NCBI GenBank assembly: GCA_963847595.1
Contig: CAWKAJ010000001.1
Location: forward strand, 248,001 to 312,000
Origin: JACWAE01 sp963847595
Lineage (GTDB): Bacteria; Chloroflexota; Dehalococcoidia; SZUA-161
Length of the DNA: 64,000 nt
Reading direction: 5' to 3'
Shown one piece after another: positions 1 to 9,024 of the stretch. The notes below the pieces were generated by a model. That model did no database searches. It was not told the DNA's origin and was given only the letters and a program-made list of their open reading frames with translations. How positions within the stretch are numbered: position 1 is the first letter of the stretch; every line of letters begins with the position of its first letter. The position numbers were made by a program, and so were the translations under genes.

Positions 1-1
1 C

Positions 2-295
2 AAGAAACTGGAAGACCCTCATTTATACCCGGCTTACTTCACCACCGCACCTGAAGCTAAGACATCGGAGAAAAAGAGAAAGTGCCCCATCTGCGGCAAG
101 AAGATGAGAAAGGTAACCATAGGTGAGAAACCGAAGGTGCTCATCGATGCCTGCCCCAGGGGGGACGGGCTATGGTTCGATGGTGGTGAGGTCGACCAGT
201 TGGTATCGCAGCTAACGGAGAAGCCCGTTCATGCCACAGACCATCATGGCCACGTCATGGGTTTCCTCGGGAAGGCATTCAAATCACGTAAGTAA
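2..295 (+). CDS. Zinc-ribbon (TFIIB-type) protein, 5' end outside window
   Basis: The reading frame is open from base 2 with no start, so the gene begins before the window; about 97 residues are visible. A CPICGKKM pair and, after a short strand, CPRGDGLWFDGGEV form the pattern of the small zf-TFIIB zinc-ribbon family, in which two Cys pairs hold a zinc ion and the GLWFD-GGE stretch is diagnostic. The tail contains several His residues (TDHHGH). The stop is 25 bp before lemA, so the two may be co-transcribed. The family has no settled biochemical role. The start codon cannot be judged. Confidence 0.7.
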   Translation, partial: KKLEDPHLYPAYFTTAPEAKTSEKKRKCPICGKKMRKVTIGEKPKVLIDACPRGDGLWFDGGEVDQLVSQLTEKPVHATDHHGHVMGFLGKAFKSRK

Positions 296-320
296 ACAAA
301 AAATGTAGTGGAGGTGTATC

Positions 321-899
321 ATGCCAGTGTGGGCCTGGGTTATCATCGGAATCGTAGTGGTGCTCATTTTGTGGTTCGTCTTCATATACAACGGACTGGT
401 GAGGCTGCGCAACCAGGTGAAGAATGCCTGGGCGCAGATCGACGTCCAGCTCAAACGAAGGCACGACCTCATCCCGAACTTAGTACAGACAGTTCAGGGC
501 TATATGCAGTACGAGCGGGCTACCCTGGAAGCGGTCACCAAAGCCCGCAACACCGCTCAGCAGGCCATAGGCCAGGGCCCGGCCGCTCAGGCCAAGGCTG
601 AAGGCGAGCTCAGTGGTGCCCTGAGCAGGCTGATGGCTGTAGTCGAGCGTTATCCTGACCTGAAAGCTAATCAGAACTTTCTATCCCTTCAGGAGCAGTT
701 GACCTCGACTGAGAACAAGATAAGTTTTTCCCGCCAGTTCTACAACGATTCGGTCTTGAATTACAATAATAAGACTCAAATGTTCCCTTCCAATATAGTA
801 GCAGGCATGACCGGCTTCAAACAGGGTGAGTTCTTTAAGGTTGAGGAAGCTGAAGAGAGGGAAGTGCCCAAGGTTAGCTTCGAGCAGCCGAAAAGTTAG
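321..899 (+). CDS. lemA: LemA family membrane protein
   Basis: The 192-residue product starts with a single hydrophobic segment (about residues 4-25, rich in V, I and W) followed by the family signature LRNQVKNAWAQIDVQLKRR and a helical body with NARNT-like and NYN motifs (YNDSVLNYNNKTQMFPSN). LemA proteins are small membrane-anchored helical proteins with the soluble domain probably outside; their role is not settled. The ATG follows GGAGGTG at a good distance. It lies 2 bp before an HtpX-type protease, a pairing seen in many bacteria that suggests a shared role in membrane protein quality control (inference). Confidence 0.93.
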   Translation: MPVWAWVIIGIVVVLILWFVFIYNGLVRLRNQVKNAWAQIDVQLKRRHDLIPNLVQTVQGYMQYERATLEAVTKARNTAQQAIGQGPAAQAKAEGELSGALSRLMAVVERYPDLKANQNFLSLQEQLTSTENKISFSRQFYNDSVLNYNNKTQMFPSNIVAGMTGFKQGEFFKVEEAEEREVPKVSFEQPKS

Positions 900-901
900 C
901 T

Positions 902-2107
902 ATGTGGCAACAAATCAGGTCCAATCAGACCAGGTCGGTGATACTGGTAGCAGCCATGGGGATTCTGCTGCTCCTCATCGGCTTTGGCTTGGGCTATGCC
1001 TTCGGTAACGGCATCGCGGGCCTGGTCGTTGCTCTCGTAATATGGGCGATAATGAACCTCATCGCCTATTTCCAGGGTGACAATATCTTGCTATCTATGT
1101 CTGGGGCGATAAAGGTAGGCCCCGATGACCATCCCCGCCTCTATAACGTGGTCGAGGAGATGAAGATTGCCTCGGGGCTGCCGAAGATGCCCGACGTCTA
1201 CATCATCGACGACCCCGCGTTGAATGCTTTCTCCACCGGCCGCGACCCCAGCAAAGCCTCCGTCTCCATAACCTCCGGGCTATTGGAAAAGCTCAACCGC
1301 GATGAACTCGAAGGCGTCATCGGCCACGAGGTATCCCACATCAAGAACCGCGATGTGCTGCTGATGTCGCTGTGCAGTGTGCTTCTGGGTACCATAGTCA
1401 TCCTCGCCTGGTACGGCTCACGAGCCCTTATCTTCAGCGGCGGCGGTACTAGGAGGTCCTCCAAAGGAGGCGGCCAGGGGCAGATAATAATCCTCGCCGT
1501 AGCCATAATCCTGATGATACTGGCGCCCATCATGGCTCAACTCATCTACTTCGCCATCTCCAGAAAGAGGGAATACCTGGCAGACGCTTCGTCCGCTCTA
1601 TACACCAGATACCCTGAAGGGCTGGCTTCGGCGCTGGAAAAACTCGGCGCTTCCACAGGCCAGTTAAAATCGGCTAACCAGGCTACAGCCCCCATGTATA
1701 TCGTTAACCCTTTTCGAGCGCAGGGGAGAGCGGTAAGCGACCTCACTGCCACTCACCCGCCTCTGTCGGAGAGGATACGCATCCTCCGCGCCATGGCCGG
1801 GGGTGCATCATATGGTGATTACGATAAGGCTTACCAGCAAGTACACAAAGGCGGCGCAAGCATTATGCCAGCCGCTGCTCTTGCCGGAGCCGGTGCCGTC
1901 GGGCTGCGGACGGCAGCACCGGAAGCAGCGCTTAAAGAGCCCGAGCCCACTAGAGTGGAGCGCACTCGGGAGGTCGGAGACCTGCTGTGGCAGAAGAGCG
2001 GTTACAAGATTATAGACTGCGAATGCGGCACCAGGTTGAAGGTACCTTCCAACCTCGGCAAAGCTACTGTTAAATGCCCGCACTGCGGCAGAACCCACAA
2101 CGTCTAA
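902..2107 (+). CDS. htpX: HtpX-like M48 membrane metalloprotease with C-terminal zinc ribbon
   Basis: This 401-residue integral membrane protease has two N-terminal hydrophobic segments (about residues 15-55), the zinc motif HEVSH near residue 140 followed by KNRD, two further hydrophobic segments (about 155-225) and the third-ligand region EYLADASSA. HtpX enzymes cleave misfolded inner-membrane proteins on the cytoplasmic side. Odd point: after the normal protease end (about residue 310) there is a variable linker and a second small domain with CECGTRLKVP and CPHCGRTHNV, a four-Cys zinc ribbon not present in E. coli HtpX (293 residues). It follows lemA by 2 bp, so translation is probably coupled. 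Confidence 0.92.
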   Translation: MWQQIRSNQTRSVILVAAMGILLLLIGFGLGYAFGNGIAGLVVALVIWAIMNLIAYFQGDNILLSMSGAIKVGPDDHPRLYNVVEEMKIASGLPKMPDVYIIDDPALNAFSTGRDPSKASVSITSGLLEKLNRDELEGVIGHEVSHIKNRDVLLMSLCSVLLGTIVILAWYGSRALIFSGGGTRRSSKGGGQGQIIILAVAIILMILAPIMAQLIYFAISRKREYLADASSALYTRYPEGLASALEKLGASTGQLKSANQATAPMYIVNPFRAQGRAVSDLTATHPPLSERIRILRAMAGGASYGDYDKAYQQVHKGGASIMPAAALAGAGAVGLRTAAPEAALKEPEPTRVERTREVGDLLWQKSGYKIIDCECGTRLKVPSNLGKATVKCPHCGRTHNV

Positions 2108-2399
2108 ATGTTGCATTGCCACGAGCTTATTTCCCCAAAGCTGCCACATTCTAACGGCGTGAGAGGTGCAGGACACTTCCTGCCAGGGGTTTGGGGGCCT
2201 GTCCTGAGCTTGTCGAAGGGTGCCCCCCAATTCTCTTCAAGTCCCCCAAGACTGGGGGACTCAGGGGGTTGATTACAACATCGTAGAGAGGTGCAGGATT
2301 CCTCCTGCCGGGGGATTGGGGGCGTCCCCCAATTTTTAAAGTCCCCCAAGACTGGGGGACTCAGGGGGTTGATTACAACATCGAAGAATTGAGGAACTA
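2108..2399. repeat. Two copies of a C/G-run repeat between htpX and dut
   Basis: No gene is seen. Two tandem copies of a roughly 105-bp element lie at about 2160-2281 and 2284-2386. Each has the order GAGGTGCAGGA, TCCTGCC, GGGGG..TTGGGGG, CCCCCAA, then TCCCCCAAGACTGGGGGA and CAGGGGGTTGATTACAACATCG. The CCCCCAAG / CTGGGGG arms can fold into a hairpin. The first copy contains an inserted CTGAGCTTGTCGAAGG-type segment. Related copies occur at about 28210-28357, 37600-37687 and 38985-39084, each close to a gene end or start. Confidence 0.8.
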
Positions 2400-2849
2400 G
2401 TGGTCAAGGGAAAACAAACACTCAAAATCAAGAGATTACGCCCCAACGCCAGGCTGCCCAAGAGAGCAACACCCGGCTCCACCGGGTTCGACATCTTCGC
2501 CTGCATCGAAGGTGAGGGCAAAATAATGCTCGTGGGAACGCAGCCCAGGCTCATCCCCAGCGGCATCGCCATCGAAGTACCCAGGGGATATGACGTCCAG
2601 ATACGCCCCAGGTCAGGCTTATCTGCGAAAGGCGTTGGAGTCACCTTCGGGACGATAGATAGCGACTACAGGGGTGAGATATTGATTACGATGTACCTGT
2701 TCGACCCGAATGCTACCTTTGAAATAAAGCACGGCGACAGGATAGCCCAGATGGTCGTGGGCACGATTGCAGACCTGCCCCTGGTCGAGGTGGGGGAACT
2801 TTCCTCAACTGAGCGCGGCTATGGAGGCCACGGCTCAACCGGGAAGTAG
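2400..2849 (+). CDS. dut: dUTP diphosphatase
   Basis: The 149-residue product hydrolyses dUTP to dUMP and pyrophosphate, keeping uracil out of DNA and supplying dUMP for thymidylate synthesis. All five trimeric dUTPase motifs are present in order: STGFDIFA, RPRSGLSAKG, GTIDSDYRGEI (with the catalytic Asp region), GDRIAQMVV and the C-terminal RGYGGHGSTG lid that closes on the substrate. Length is typical. The start is GTG, with GAGGA 6 bp upstream. The gene stands alone, preceded by the two repeats and convergent with the downstream minus-strand cluster. Confidence 0.95.
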   Translation: MVKGKQTLKIKRLRPNARLPKRATPGSTGFDIFACIEGEGKIMLVGTQPRLIPSGIAIEVPRGYDVQIRPRSGLSAKGVGVTFGTIDSDYRGEILITMYLFDPNATFEIKHGDRIAQMVVGTIADLPLVEVGELSSTERGYGGHGSTGK

Positions 2850-2858
2850 GGGCAGCCA

Positions 2859-3698
2859 CTATTTCTTTTTCTTCAGCCCCACACTCTTGAACTCCTCGAC
2901 CGCGCTCTGAACTGCTCTTTCGATGGGTATGCGTTCGATGCTGGAGGCCCCAACAAAACCTACTGCTTCCGTATGTTCATAGATGTACCTGGTATCTTCG
3001 GGAAATACGATGGGGCCGCCGTGGGCCAGACAGATGACATCCGGGTTCACCTTCTTGGTTGCCCTTATCATCTTCTGCACCAGGGCCGCTGCCGCTTTCA
3101 TGGGTGCCGCTATGGAATCGAATCCGACCAGGCCGCCGGCAGTTCCACCCACATGGGCTACCATGCAGTCAACGCCCACCTGCGCCATCACCCTGGCATC
3201 GGCAGGGTAGAAAACGTAGGCCATGGTGAACACATTCATATCATGGGCTGCGCGGATAAGCTCGATCTCGCGGGAAAATCCTGTGCCCTGGGCCTCTCTT
3301 TCCTTGCGCCAGTTCTTGTCATCGAAGAAGCCAAAGGTGGGGAAATTGATTATCCCTGAGAACCCTGTATCTACAAACCTTTTCACCATTTTCGCCAAAT
3401 CGCTGCCCGGCGACTCGGTGGCATGTATACCGCCGATGATGGGTGTATCCTGCACCACATTCTGTATTTCCTGGAACATCTTCAGAGTTTCCTCATTGGA
3501 GTTCTCCACGATGTTGGTCTGCAGCCCTCTCAGCCTCTCTCTCCCTGAGCTGTAGACCATTATCAAATCCGCGCCGCCAAGCTCGGCGCATTTGGCTATG
3601 ATGCCTGCGCTGCTGCCGGCAGCTACGATCGGCTTCCCTTCTTCAATCGTCCTGTTGAGCCTTCTCAGGATTTCCTTCCTGGTGAATCTCTTCCCCAT
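2859..3698 (-). CDS. PEP-hydrolase-type TIM-barrel protein (C-terminal half of Tm-1 family)
   Basis: The 279-residue product resembles the family named phosphoenolpyruvate hydrolase-like TIM barrel, with FTRKEIL at the start, IVAAGSSAGIIAKCAE, an HATESPG loop and VAHVGGTAGG. Its start lies 1 bp after the stop of the Tm-1-like gene, with GGAGG just upstream. In plant Tm-1 and related fungal and bacterial proteins, the upstream domain and this barrel are one polypeptide; here they are two genes. The substrate is not known, and the name reflects structural similarity more than a proven reaction. Confidence 0.8.
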   Translation of the reverse strand: MGKRFTRKEILRRLNRTIEEGKPIVAAGSSAGIIAKCAELGGADLIMVYSSGRERLRGLQTNIVENSNEETLKMFQEIQNVVQDTPIIGGIHATESPGSDLAKMVKRFVDTGFSGIINFPTFGFFDDKNWRKEREAQGTGFSREIELIRAAHDMNVFTMAYVFYPADARVMAQVGVDCMVAHVGGTAGGLVGFDSIAAPMKAAAALVQKMIRATKKVNPDVICLAHGGPIVFPEDTRYIYEHTEAVGFVGASSIERIPIERAVQSAVEEFKSVGLKKKK

Positions 3699-3699
3699 A

Positions 3700-4914
3700 C
3701 TAAGAGCCTCCCTTTTTGAGCAGCTTATCGAAGGTATCCACTACTTTTCTGGCAAACTTAACGTCGTTGATATGTGCGTTTACCTCTATTATGTCAACTT
3801 CACTTTTTACAGCATCCTTGATCACCCGGGCAAATGCAGCGTCGGCCTCTGGATCGTAGAAATGCTGTCCTTGCTTGTCCACCGCCGAAAAACCTTGCCC
3901 AGGAATCACTATAGCGACAGGCCCTTTTGCGCTGTTCGCCCTCTTGGACAAAACTCTGGCTGCGGTCGCCACCTCTTCCCTGGTAGTCCGTACCAGAACC
4001 GTGTCAGGGCCATGCACGTGTAGCGACCGTTCAGCGTATTCGGGAGGAACACTCTCCTTTGTCCCGGGGAAGATGAACATGTCCAGGCCGCCTGGGATAA
4101 TGATTTGAGGCAGTCCCTTTTCTCCGGCGATCTTTAGTCTGTCCTCTGCCATCTCCTCCGGCAGATGGAAAGATATGGGTATCATAATCTCAAAAGTTGT
4201 CAGGTCTATGATCCCGCAGATTCTGTCATCCGCAATCAACTCATCCAGTATCTTCGTTTTTGAGTGGAAAACGATTGCCTCATATCCCCTCTTTTCCAGA
4301 AAGGGCTTCATATTCATAACCGCCGGCGTGGTAACGCCGAGAGCAGTCATACCGATTAGAGGCATGGCTTTCTCTCTGACCTTAGCTTCGGCCATGCCTA
4401 CGATGGCCCCGGCTGCGCTGGCCAGCGTCTGCCTCATGACTGAATTGAGTCCCAGTATGTCAGCCGGCGTCTGCATTATCGTTATATCCTTGGCGCCGAC
4501 GAATTGCAGCTCGAACCCCGTGCTCACCATAAGCTTGGGCACACCTATAGGCAGTATACTCATTACGGAGGTCCCGATGGCAGAGCCCGTAGAGCCGCCC
4601 AGCGATATGATGCCATCGAGCTTTCCTTGAGCGTGAAGCTTCCGCACTATCTCCTTCACGCCTTCTATCATCACATTTGTGGCTTCTGTCCTATCGGCTC
4701 CCTTCTTCGCTGCCTCTACCAGTTCAACAAGGCTTCTACCTCCGGCACGCGCCACCTTACCTCTCGAGACCTCAGCTTTAAATGCGGGCTTGCCCAAAAC
4801 GCCAGCATCTATGACTATCGTCTTGTGGCCTTTTCTCTCTATTTGCTCCTTGAGATATTTAGTCTCCTCACCCTTGGTGTCCAGGGTCACCGGGATCACA
4901 ATAGTCTTAGTCAT
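3700..4914 (-). CDS. Tm-1-like ATP-binding protein (UPF0261)
   Basis: The chosen 404-residue reading begins MTKTIVIPVTLDTKGEE, with AAGGGG upstream; a longer frame (to 4995) would add 27 unlikely residues inside the upstream gene. Features of the UPF0261 family include the DTKGEE N-terminus, a glycine-rich GGSTGSAIGTSVM loop and GMTALGVTTPAV. This family corresponds to the N-terminal domain of tomato Tm-1, which binds ATP and blocks tobamovirus replicase in plants; the bacterial role is unknown. It begins 14 bp after the FadH-like flavoenzyme and runs straight into the TIM-barrel gene, so the three are probably one operon. Confidence 0.85.
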   Translation of the reverse strand: MTKTIVIPVTLDTKGEETKYLKEQIERKGHKTIVIDAGVLGKPAFKAEVSRGKVARAGGRSLVELVEAAKKGADRTEATNVMIEGVKEIVRKLHAQGKLDGIISLGGSTGSAIGTSVMSILPIGVPKLMVSTGFELQFVGAKDITIMQTPADILGLNSVMRQTLASAAGAIVGMAEAKVREKAMPLIGMTALGVTTPAVMNMKPFLEKRGYEAIVFHSKTKILDELIADDRICGIIDLTTFEIMIPISFHLPEEMAEDRLKIAGEKGLPQIIIPGGLDMFIFPGTKESVPPEYAERSLHVHGPDTVLVRTTREEVATAARVLSKRANSAKGPVAIVIPGQGFSAVDKQGQHFYDPEADAAFARVIKDAVKSEVDIIEVNAHINDVKFARKVVDTFDKLLKKGGS

Positions 4915-4928
4915 ATAGCTACCCCTTT

Positions 4929-6878
4929 TCATATCTGGCGGGCAATGCGTGAGGCACTTTCGATTGCTCCCCATATCTTGCCTGGCTTCACACAATCTCC
5001 GACGGTGTATACCTCTGAGATCGCGCCTTTCAGCTTATATTCCAGCTCATTATCTGGCCTGAAGCCAGTGGCGAGGATTACGGTATCTGCCTCTATGACC
5101 TGCTTGTTCCCCTCCATATCTACGGCGACCACTCCCTTAGCTGTGATCTCCTGGGCTGTGGTGTTAATCAGCATCTCTATGCCAAGCTCAGCCAGCTTAT
5201 CCATGAGATAGAAACGACTGAACATGTTCATATCCATCGCCATGCCGCCCAGCATCTCGACCATGGTTACCTTCTTACCCTTCTCCGCCAGGAACCAGGC
5301 AAGCTCGCTGCCCACCTCGCCGCCGCCGATGATGACCACTTTTTTGCCTGCCTTTTTTCTCCCCAGCAATATGTCAATAGCCGTGGCGACTTTGTTTGCC
5401 CGCGCCCCGGGAATGCCCGGGATGCCAGGTGTTGCGCCAGTTGCCAGGATCACTACGTCAGGCTTCAATCCCTTAATTAACGCAGGGGTAGCTTTTGTAC
5501 CAAGCTCGACCTTCACCCCCAGCTTCGCGATTTGGTTCTTGAGATATTCCGCCAGCTCTCCGATAGGCTCCTTGAATTGAGGGACTGAAGCTGCTATCAG
5601 TTGGCCTCCCAGGGTTTTCTCTTTCTCGTAGAGCGTCACCTTGTGGCCTCTGAGCGAGGCAATCCTTGCCGCCTCCATGCCCGCCGGCCCGCCGCCGACA
5701 ACGAGCACCCGCTTTTTTTTCTTCGCTGGCTCAATCTGATATTCTCTTTCCCTGCCCAGGGCTGGGTTCACCACACAGCTTATGCGCCAGAAGCGGGAGA
5801 TATTGCCAATACAGGCCTCATTGCAGTAAATGCAGGGTCGAATATCCTCCAATCTCCCTTCGTGCGCCTTGTTGGGTAACTCAGGGTCAGCCAGCAAGGG
5901 CCTGCCCATAGCGATTAAATCTGCCTTCCCCTCTTTTAAAACCTTTTCGGCAAACACTGGATTTCCCAGCTTGCCAGCGACGATAACTGGTATCTTGACG
6001 ACTTTCTTGATTGCCTGCGCCAGAGGCACGTTGCATCCCATGGGCATGCCTGCTGTGGGGAAAATCTTGCTGTACCAGGGTGGTGACTCATAGATGCCCG
6101 CTGATACATTTATGGCATCCACTCCAGCGGCTTCCAGCCTCCGGGCGATAAGTTTGTTATCCTCCAGAGTGAGCCCGCCTTCTACATATTCGTCTGCGCT
6201 GAGTCTGAAAATGATGGGGAAATCTGGCCCCACCACCATGCGTATCCCTTCTACAATGCCAAGGGGGAATTTCATCCTGCCCTCGAAATCTCTGCCATAC
6301 TCGTCTTCGCGTTTGTTGCTGTAGGGAGACATAAACTCGGTGATTAAATATCCGTGGCCGCCCTGAATCTCTACAGCATCGAAACCGGCCGCTTTGGTGA
6401 TGGTTGCGCCCATGATGAATTTACCTATCAGCACCTCGATTTCCTCTACTGTTAGAACATGGGGCATCTCTGCCCCTGTGGGCAGACAGGGAATTTCCGA
6501 GGGCGCTACGAGTTGTTGCCCCTCGGCAGCAGTCAGCGATGAACCCTGCCTTCCGGGATGCTGTAATTGGGTAGCGATCTTAGTCCCGTAGAGCTGGACC
6601 GCTTCTGCCAGGTCGTGCAGACCCTGGACAAACTTCCACTCGTCCGCCCTTATCGGGTTCGTGCCTGCTTTCCCTGCGGGCCAGTCTATGCAGGTGTTCT
6701 CGATTATTATCAGACCAACGCCGCCTTTTGCCCTTTCCACGAAATAGTCAATCAAGCGGTCATTGACTGCGCCCCATTCCGTGCCGAACTTCGTGTTCAG
6801 GGCAGGCATCGCTATCCTGTTCTTGAGCTCCAGCTTGCCTATCTTGATCGGTTCGAAGAGTCTGGCTAGCTTAGCCAT
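4929..6878 (-). CDS. FadH-type NADH:flavin oxidoreductase (2,4-dienoyl-CoA / enoate reductase family)
   Basis: The 649-residue product has the full architecture of the 2,4-dienoyl-CoA reductase / enoate reductase / trimethylamine dehydrogenase family. An FMN TIM barrel of the old yellow enzyme type fills about residues 1-340 (FEPIKIGKLELKNRI, QLQHPGRQG, GGHGYLITEF). A 4Fe-4S Cys set follows near 350 (CIYCNEACIGN, then a later C). An FAD/NAD(P) domain follows, with GGGPAGMEAA and IGGGEVGSE dinucleotide motifs. Such enzymes reduce C=C bonds of enoates or dienoyl-CoAs in anaerobes. AGGAGG lies upstream of the ATG. The exact substrate cannot be read from sequence; co-location with CoA-linked genes elsewhere in the window is only suggestive. 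Confidence 0.9.
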   Translation of the reverse strand: MAKLARLFEPIKIGKLELKNRIAMPALNTKFGTEWGAVNDRLIDYFVERAKGGVGLIIIENTCIDWPAGKAGTNPIRADEWKFVQGLHDLAEAVQLYGTKIATQLQHPGRQGSSLTAAEGQQLVAPSEIPCLPTGAEMPHVLTVEEIEVLIGKFIMGATITKAAGFDAVEIQGGHGYLITEFMSPYSNKREDEYGRDFEGRMKFPLGIVEGIRMVVGPDFPIIFRLSADEYVEGGLTLEDNKLIARRLEAAGVDAINVSAGIYESPPWYSKIFPTAGMPMGCNVPLAQAIKKVVKIPVIVAGKLGNPVFAEKVLKEGKADLIAMGRPLLADPELPNKAHEGRLEDIRPCIYCNEACIGNISRFWRISCVVNPALGREREYQIEPAKKKKRVLVVGGGPAGMEAARIASLRGHKVTLYEKEKTLGGQLIAASVPQFKEPIGELAEYLKNQIAKLGVKVELGTKATPALIKGLKPDVVILATGATPGIPGIPGARANKVATAIDILLGRKKAGKKVVIIGGGEVGSELAWFLAEKGKKVTMVEMLGGMAMDMNMFSRFYLMDKLAELGIEMLINTTAQEITAKGVVAVDMEGNKQVIEADTVILATGFRPDNELEYKLKGAISEVYTVGDCVKPGKIWGAIESASRIARQI

Positions 6879-7015
6879 CGCTGCTACCTCCTATGCTAGT
6901 CAACCACTCCCCTCCCACAAGCCCTTCTGCATCGGTGTATTGGTAACCCCGGGATTATGGCATCGACACGCGAGAGCTTCAATCTTTGCCCTTTTCCTCG
7001 GTCCAGCCATCCAGC

Positions 7016-8359
7016 CTAACGCAGCTTCCTGTTGATAAACTTGACCACAGAAGAAACTACGTAGTGGTAAGGATACTTGAGAAAGTAGTCACGGTCCATG
7101 TAGAGGTTGGGTAATTTGCAGTAGAAGGGTCCGAAGGCAGAAAAGTACGGGATGCCCACCGGGCAGCCTTTGATACGTTTGGTCTTCCCGGTGACTTTAC
7201 CCTTGATCTTTGTGCAGTTGCCGACCAGAAGGATGGTATGACCATGGCCATCGACATCGCCTTCGTACTCACCTATTACAATGGCATTATCCTGAGCCTG
7301 CTTAATCCCGCCCGGTTTATAGGCCTCGAAGGTAGCGAGCGCTCCCTTGAGCATGTTCACACAGCCGCCATGGCAGATGTCATTGCCTCCCGGATAGTTA
7401 CCCAAATAAATTCGGAGAGGGGTGTCCAACTCAAGCAGGTTGGAAAACTTACGATCGAGGTTCTTAGTCTTCTCCCGGAGCTCATCCAGGGGGACTTCAC
7501 TCTTGATTTCGATATCGTCATCGCTTACCGGTTCCCACCCCCGCGACCTCGCTATCCTGAGATGGTCGATTTCGTTCGGGTCGAATCCGATAAGCCTGGC
7601 AGCTACAGAATCAACAGCCACTCCTGATGTTCCCATCATTATGACCCCCAAGGAGAGTGGCTTTGCCACCATTTCGCACTGCTGGCCGATTATCACAGCA
7701 TCCACTACCACGAGGTTGGGATAGCCCACCTCATACAAGTCTGCGATCTTGTCCTCAAGATGGTAATCATGGCCGTCCAGACGCTCCTTCTGATCACAAA
7801 CGCCGATGTTCAGCTTGATGGAGCATGTCAGTTTGCTGGTCATGTGGTGCTTGAGCTTGGGAGCATATAACTTGTAGTCGGCCTCGACGAATGTGCGCGG
7901 CAGCCGCAGTGACTTATGGTAGCTGCCCTTTTTGAAGGCGACTTCCACCAGAGCATCCTCGTCAAAGAAGCAGAACTTAACCTTGGGTTTCCTACCCAGT
8001 CGGCTGTATCCAGCCACGGCAAAACTGTATCTCGTGGGCATGTAGATAGCTGTTCTCTCGCCTATGATGATTCTTTCTACTTCTGGCCGGGACGCCAGTT
8101 CATCTAGAAGTGCTTCTAAAACCGCGGGATGAGTGTAGGAAAAACGGGAATATCTCCTGTGGGCAAAGACCACGTTGGGCTTCAACAACACCTTACCGTA
8201 GGGTTTAGCGCCCAGTTCCTCCATGCCCTCGGCCACTATGCTCCTGATACGACTTGGGTTCTCATAATCAGGGCACTTGCGGATGATAACCTTGTGCTTG
8301 CCAGCCGTGGTTGCTTTGCCCGCGATATCGGACTGCTCAGAGACCTTCCTCGACTCCAT
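7016..8359 (-). CDS. DUF362 domain protein
   Basis: The 447-residue product matches the DUF362 family by KVLLKPNVV near residue 60, THPAVLEALLDEL, and the middle LKHHMTSKLTCSIKLNIGVC and VVVDAVIIGQ segments. Many DUF362 proteins carry a ferredoxin domain, but none is evident here, although the C-terminal part has Cys residues in GNDICHGGCVN and KGCPVGIPYF. The biochemical role is unknown. The ATG is preceded by AGGGGTG. It is 137 bp upstream of the FadH-like gene on the same strand, so it could head the same transcript. No signal peptide is seen. Confidence 0.75.
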   Translation of the reverse strand: MESRKVSEQSDIAGKATTAGKHKVIIRKCPDYENPSRIRSIVAEGMEELGAKPYGKVLLKPNVVFAHRRYSRFSYTHPAVLEALLDELASRPEVERIIIGERTAIYMPTRYSFAVAGYSRLGRKPKVKFCFFDEDALVEVAFKKGSYHKSLRLPRTFVEADYKLYAPKLKHHMTSKLTCSIKLNIGVCDQKERLDGHDYHLEDKIADLYEVGYPNLVVVDAVIIGQQCEMVAKPLSLGVIMMGTSGVAVDSVAARLIGFDPNEIDHLRIARSRGWEPVSDDDIEIKSEVPLDELREKTKNLDRKFSNLLELDTPLRIYLGNYPGGNDICHGGCVNMLKGALATFEAYKPGGIKQAQDNAIVIGEYEGDVDGHGHTILLVGNCTKIKGKVTGKTKRIKGCPVGIPYFSAFGPFYCKLPNLYMDRDYFLKYPYHYVVSSVVKFINRKLR

Positions 8360-8739
8360 CTAACACCCCTATCCCTATTTCTGAACGACGCCCTCTCTTT
8401 ATAGGTTTTATCTCCTTCTGAGTTAAGGTTCAGATGACATATATGCCATGGGGAACATAACACCCTTTTGATTCCGGTTTGGGGATTTCTAAGCGTTTAC
8501 TCAACTTTCTTACCTGATTTGCAAAGGTTTGTCAAATGACTCTCACAAGGCCATTTACTAATAGGGAGTACAGAGGGGCGAAGCCCTTAACAACCCTCAC
8601 CGATAGGTTCTCTGGGCCGATCCATATCACTTGTTCCCGGCCCTTAAGTGTGCTAATATTGACCCACTCCTCGCAGAAGACTTCCTCTGGAATTGGGTTA
8701 GGGCGTGGGGCTCAGATTCTAATATAGGGGAGGTGTGGT
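8360..8739. other. Intergenic region upstream of DUF362 and GYD genes
   Basis: This divergent gap of 380 bp holds no convincing gene. A short stretch at about 8560-8592 (GGGAGTACAGAGGGGCGAAGC followed by CCTT) matches the left end of the repeats at 37600 and 38985, so it is probably a truncated copy. The GGGGAGGTG just before 8740 is the ribosome site of the GYD gene. No clear consensus promoter was found. Confidence 0.5.
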
Positions 8740-9024
8740 ATGGGACTATACGTGATGCTCACAACCCTTACTGACGAGGGCCGGAAGACCATCAAGGAGC
8801 ACCCGGGGCGCATCAAGGAGGTAAACAAAGAGGTGGAGGCGATGGGCGTAAAAATTCTCGCCCAGTATGCCCTCCTGGGGCGCTACGACTTCGTGAATAT
8901 CCTGGAGGCCCCCAGCAACGAGGCAATATCCAAGGTAGCGGTGGAGTTGGGCTCGCGGGGCACCCTCCAGACCATGACCATGGCTGCCATGAAGGTGGAC
9001 GATTTCATCAAGAGCATTAAGTAA
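8740..9024 (+). CDS. GYD domain protein
   Basis: The 94-residue product fits the GYD family: LYVMLTTLTDEGRKTIKEHPGR at the start, then GVKILAQYALLGRYDFVNILEAP in the middle, where GRYDFV replaces the namesake Gly-Tyr-Asp motif. These are small dimeric alpha/beta (ferredoxin-like) proteins of unsettled role. A GGAGGTG ribosome site precedes the ATG. The gene stands alone, convergent with the transporter ATPase gene and its trailing TOBE-like frame. Confidence 0.85.
   Translation: MGLYVMLTTLTDEGRKTIKEHPGRIKEVNKEVEAMGVKILAQYALLGRYDFVNILEAPSNEAISKVAVELGSRGTLQTMTMAAMKVDDFIKSIK

Noticed and set aside
2859..4914. Tm-1-like genes as antiviral defence
   Set aside because: Tm-1 acts on plant virus replicase; nothing nearby suggests phage defence, and the enzyme-like neighbours point to metabolism.
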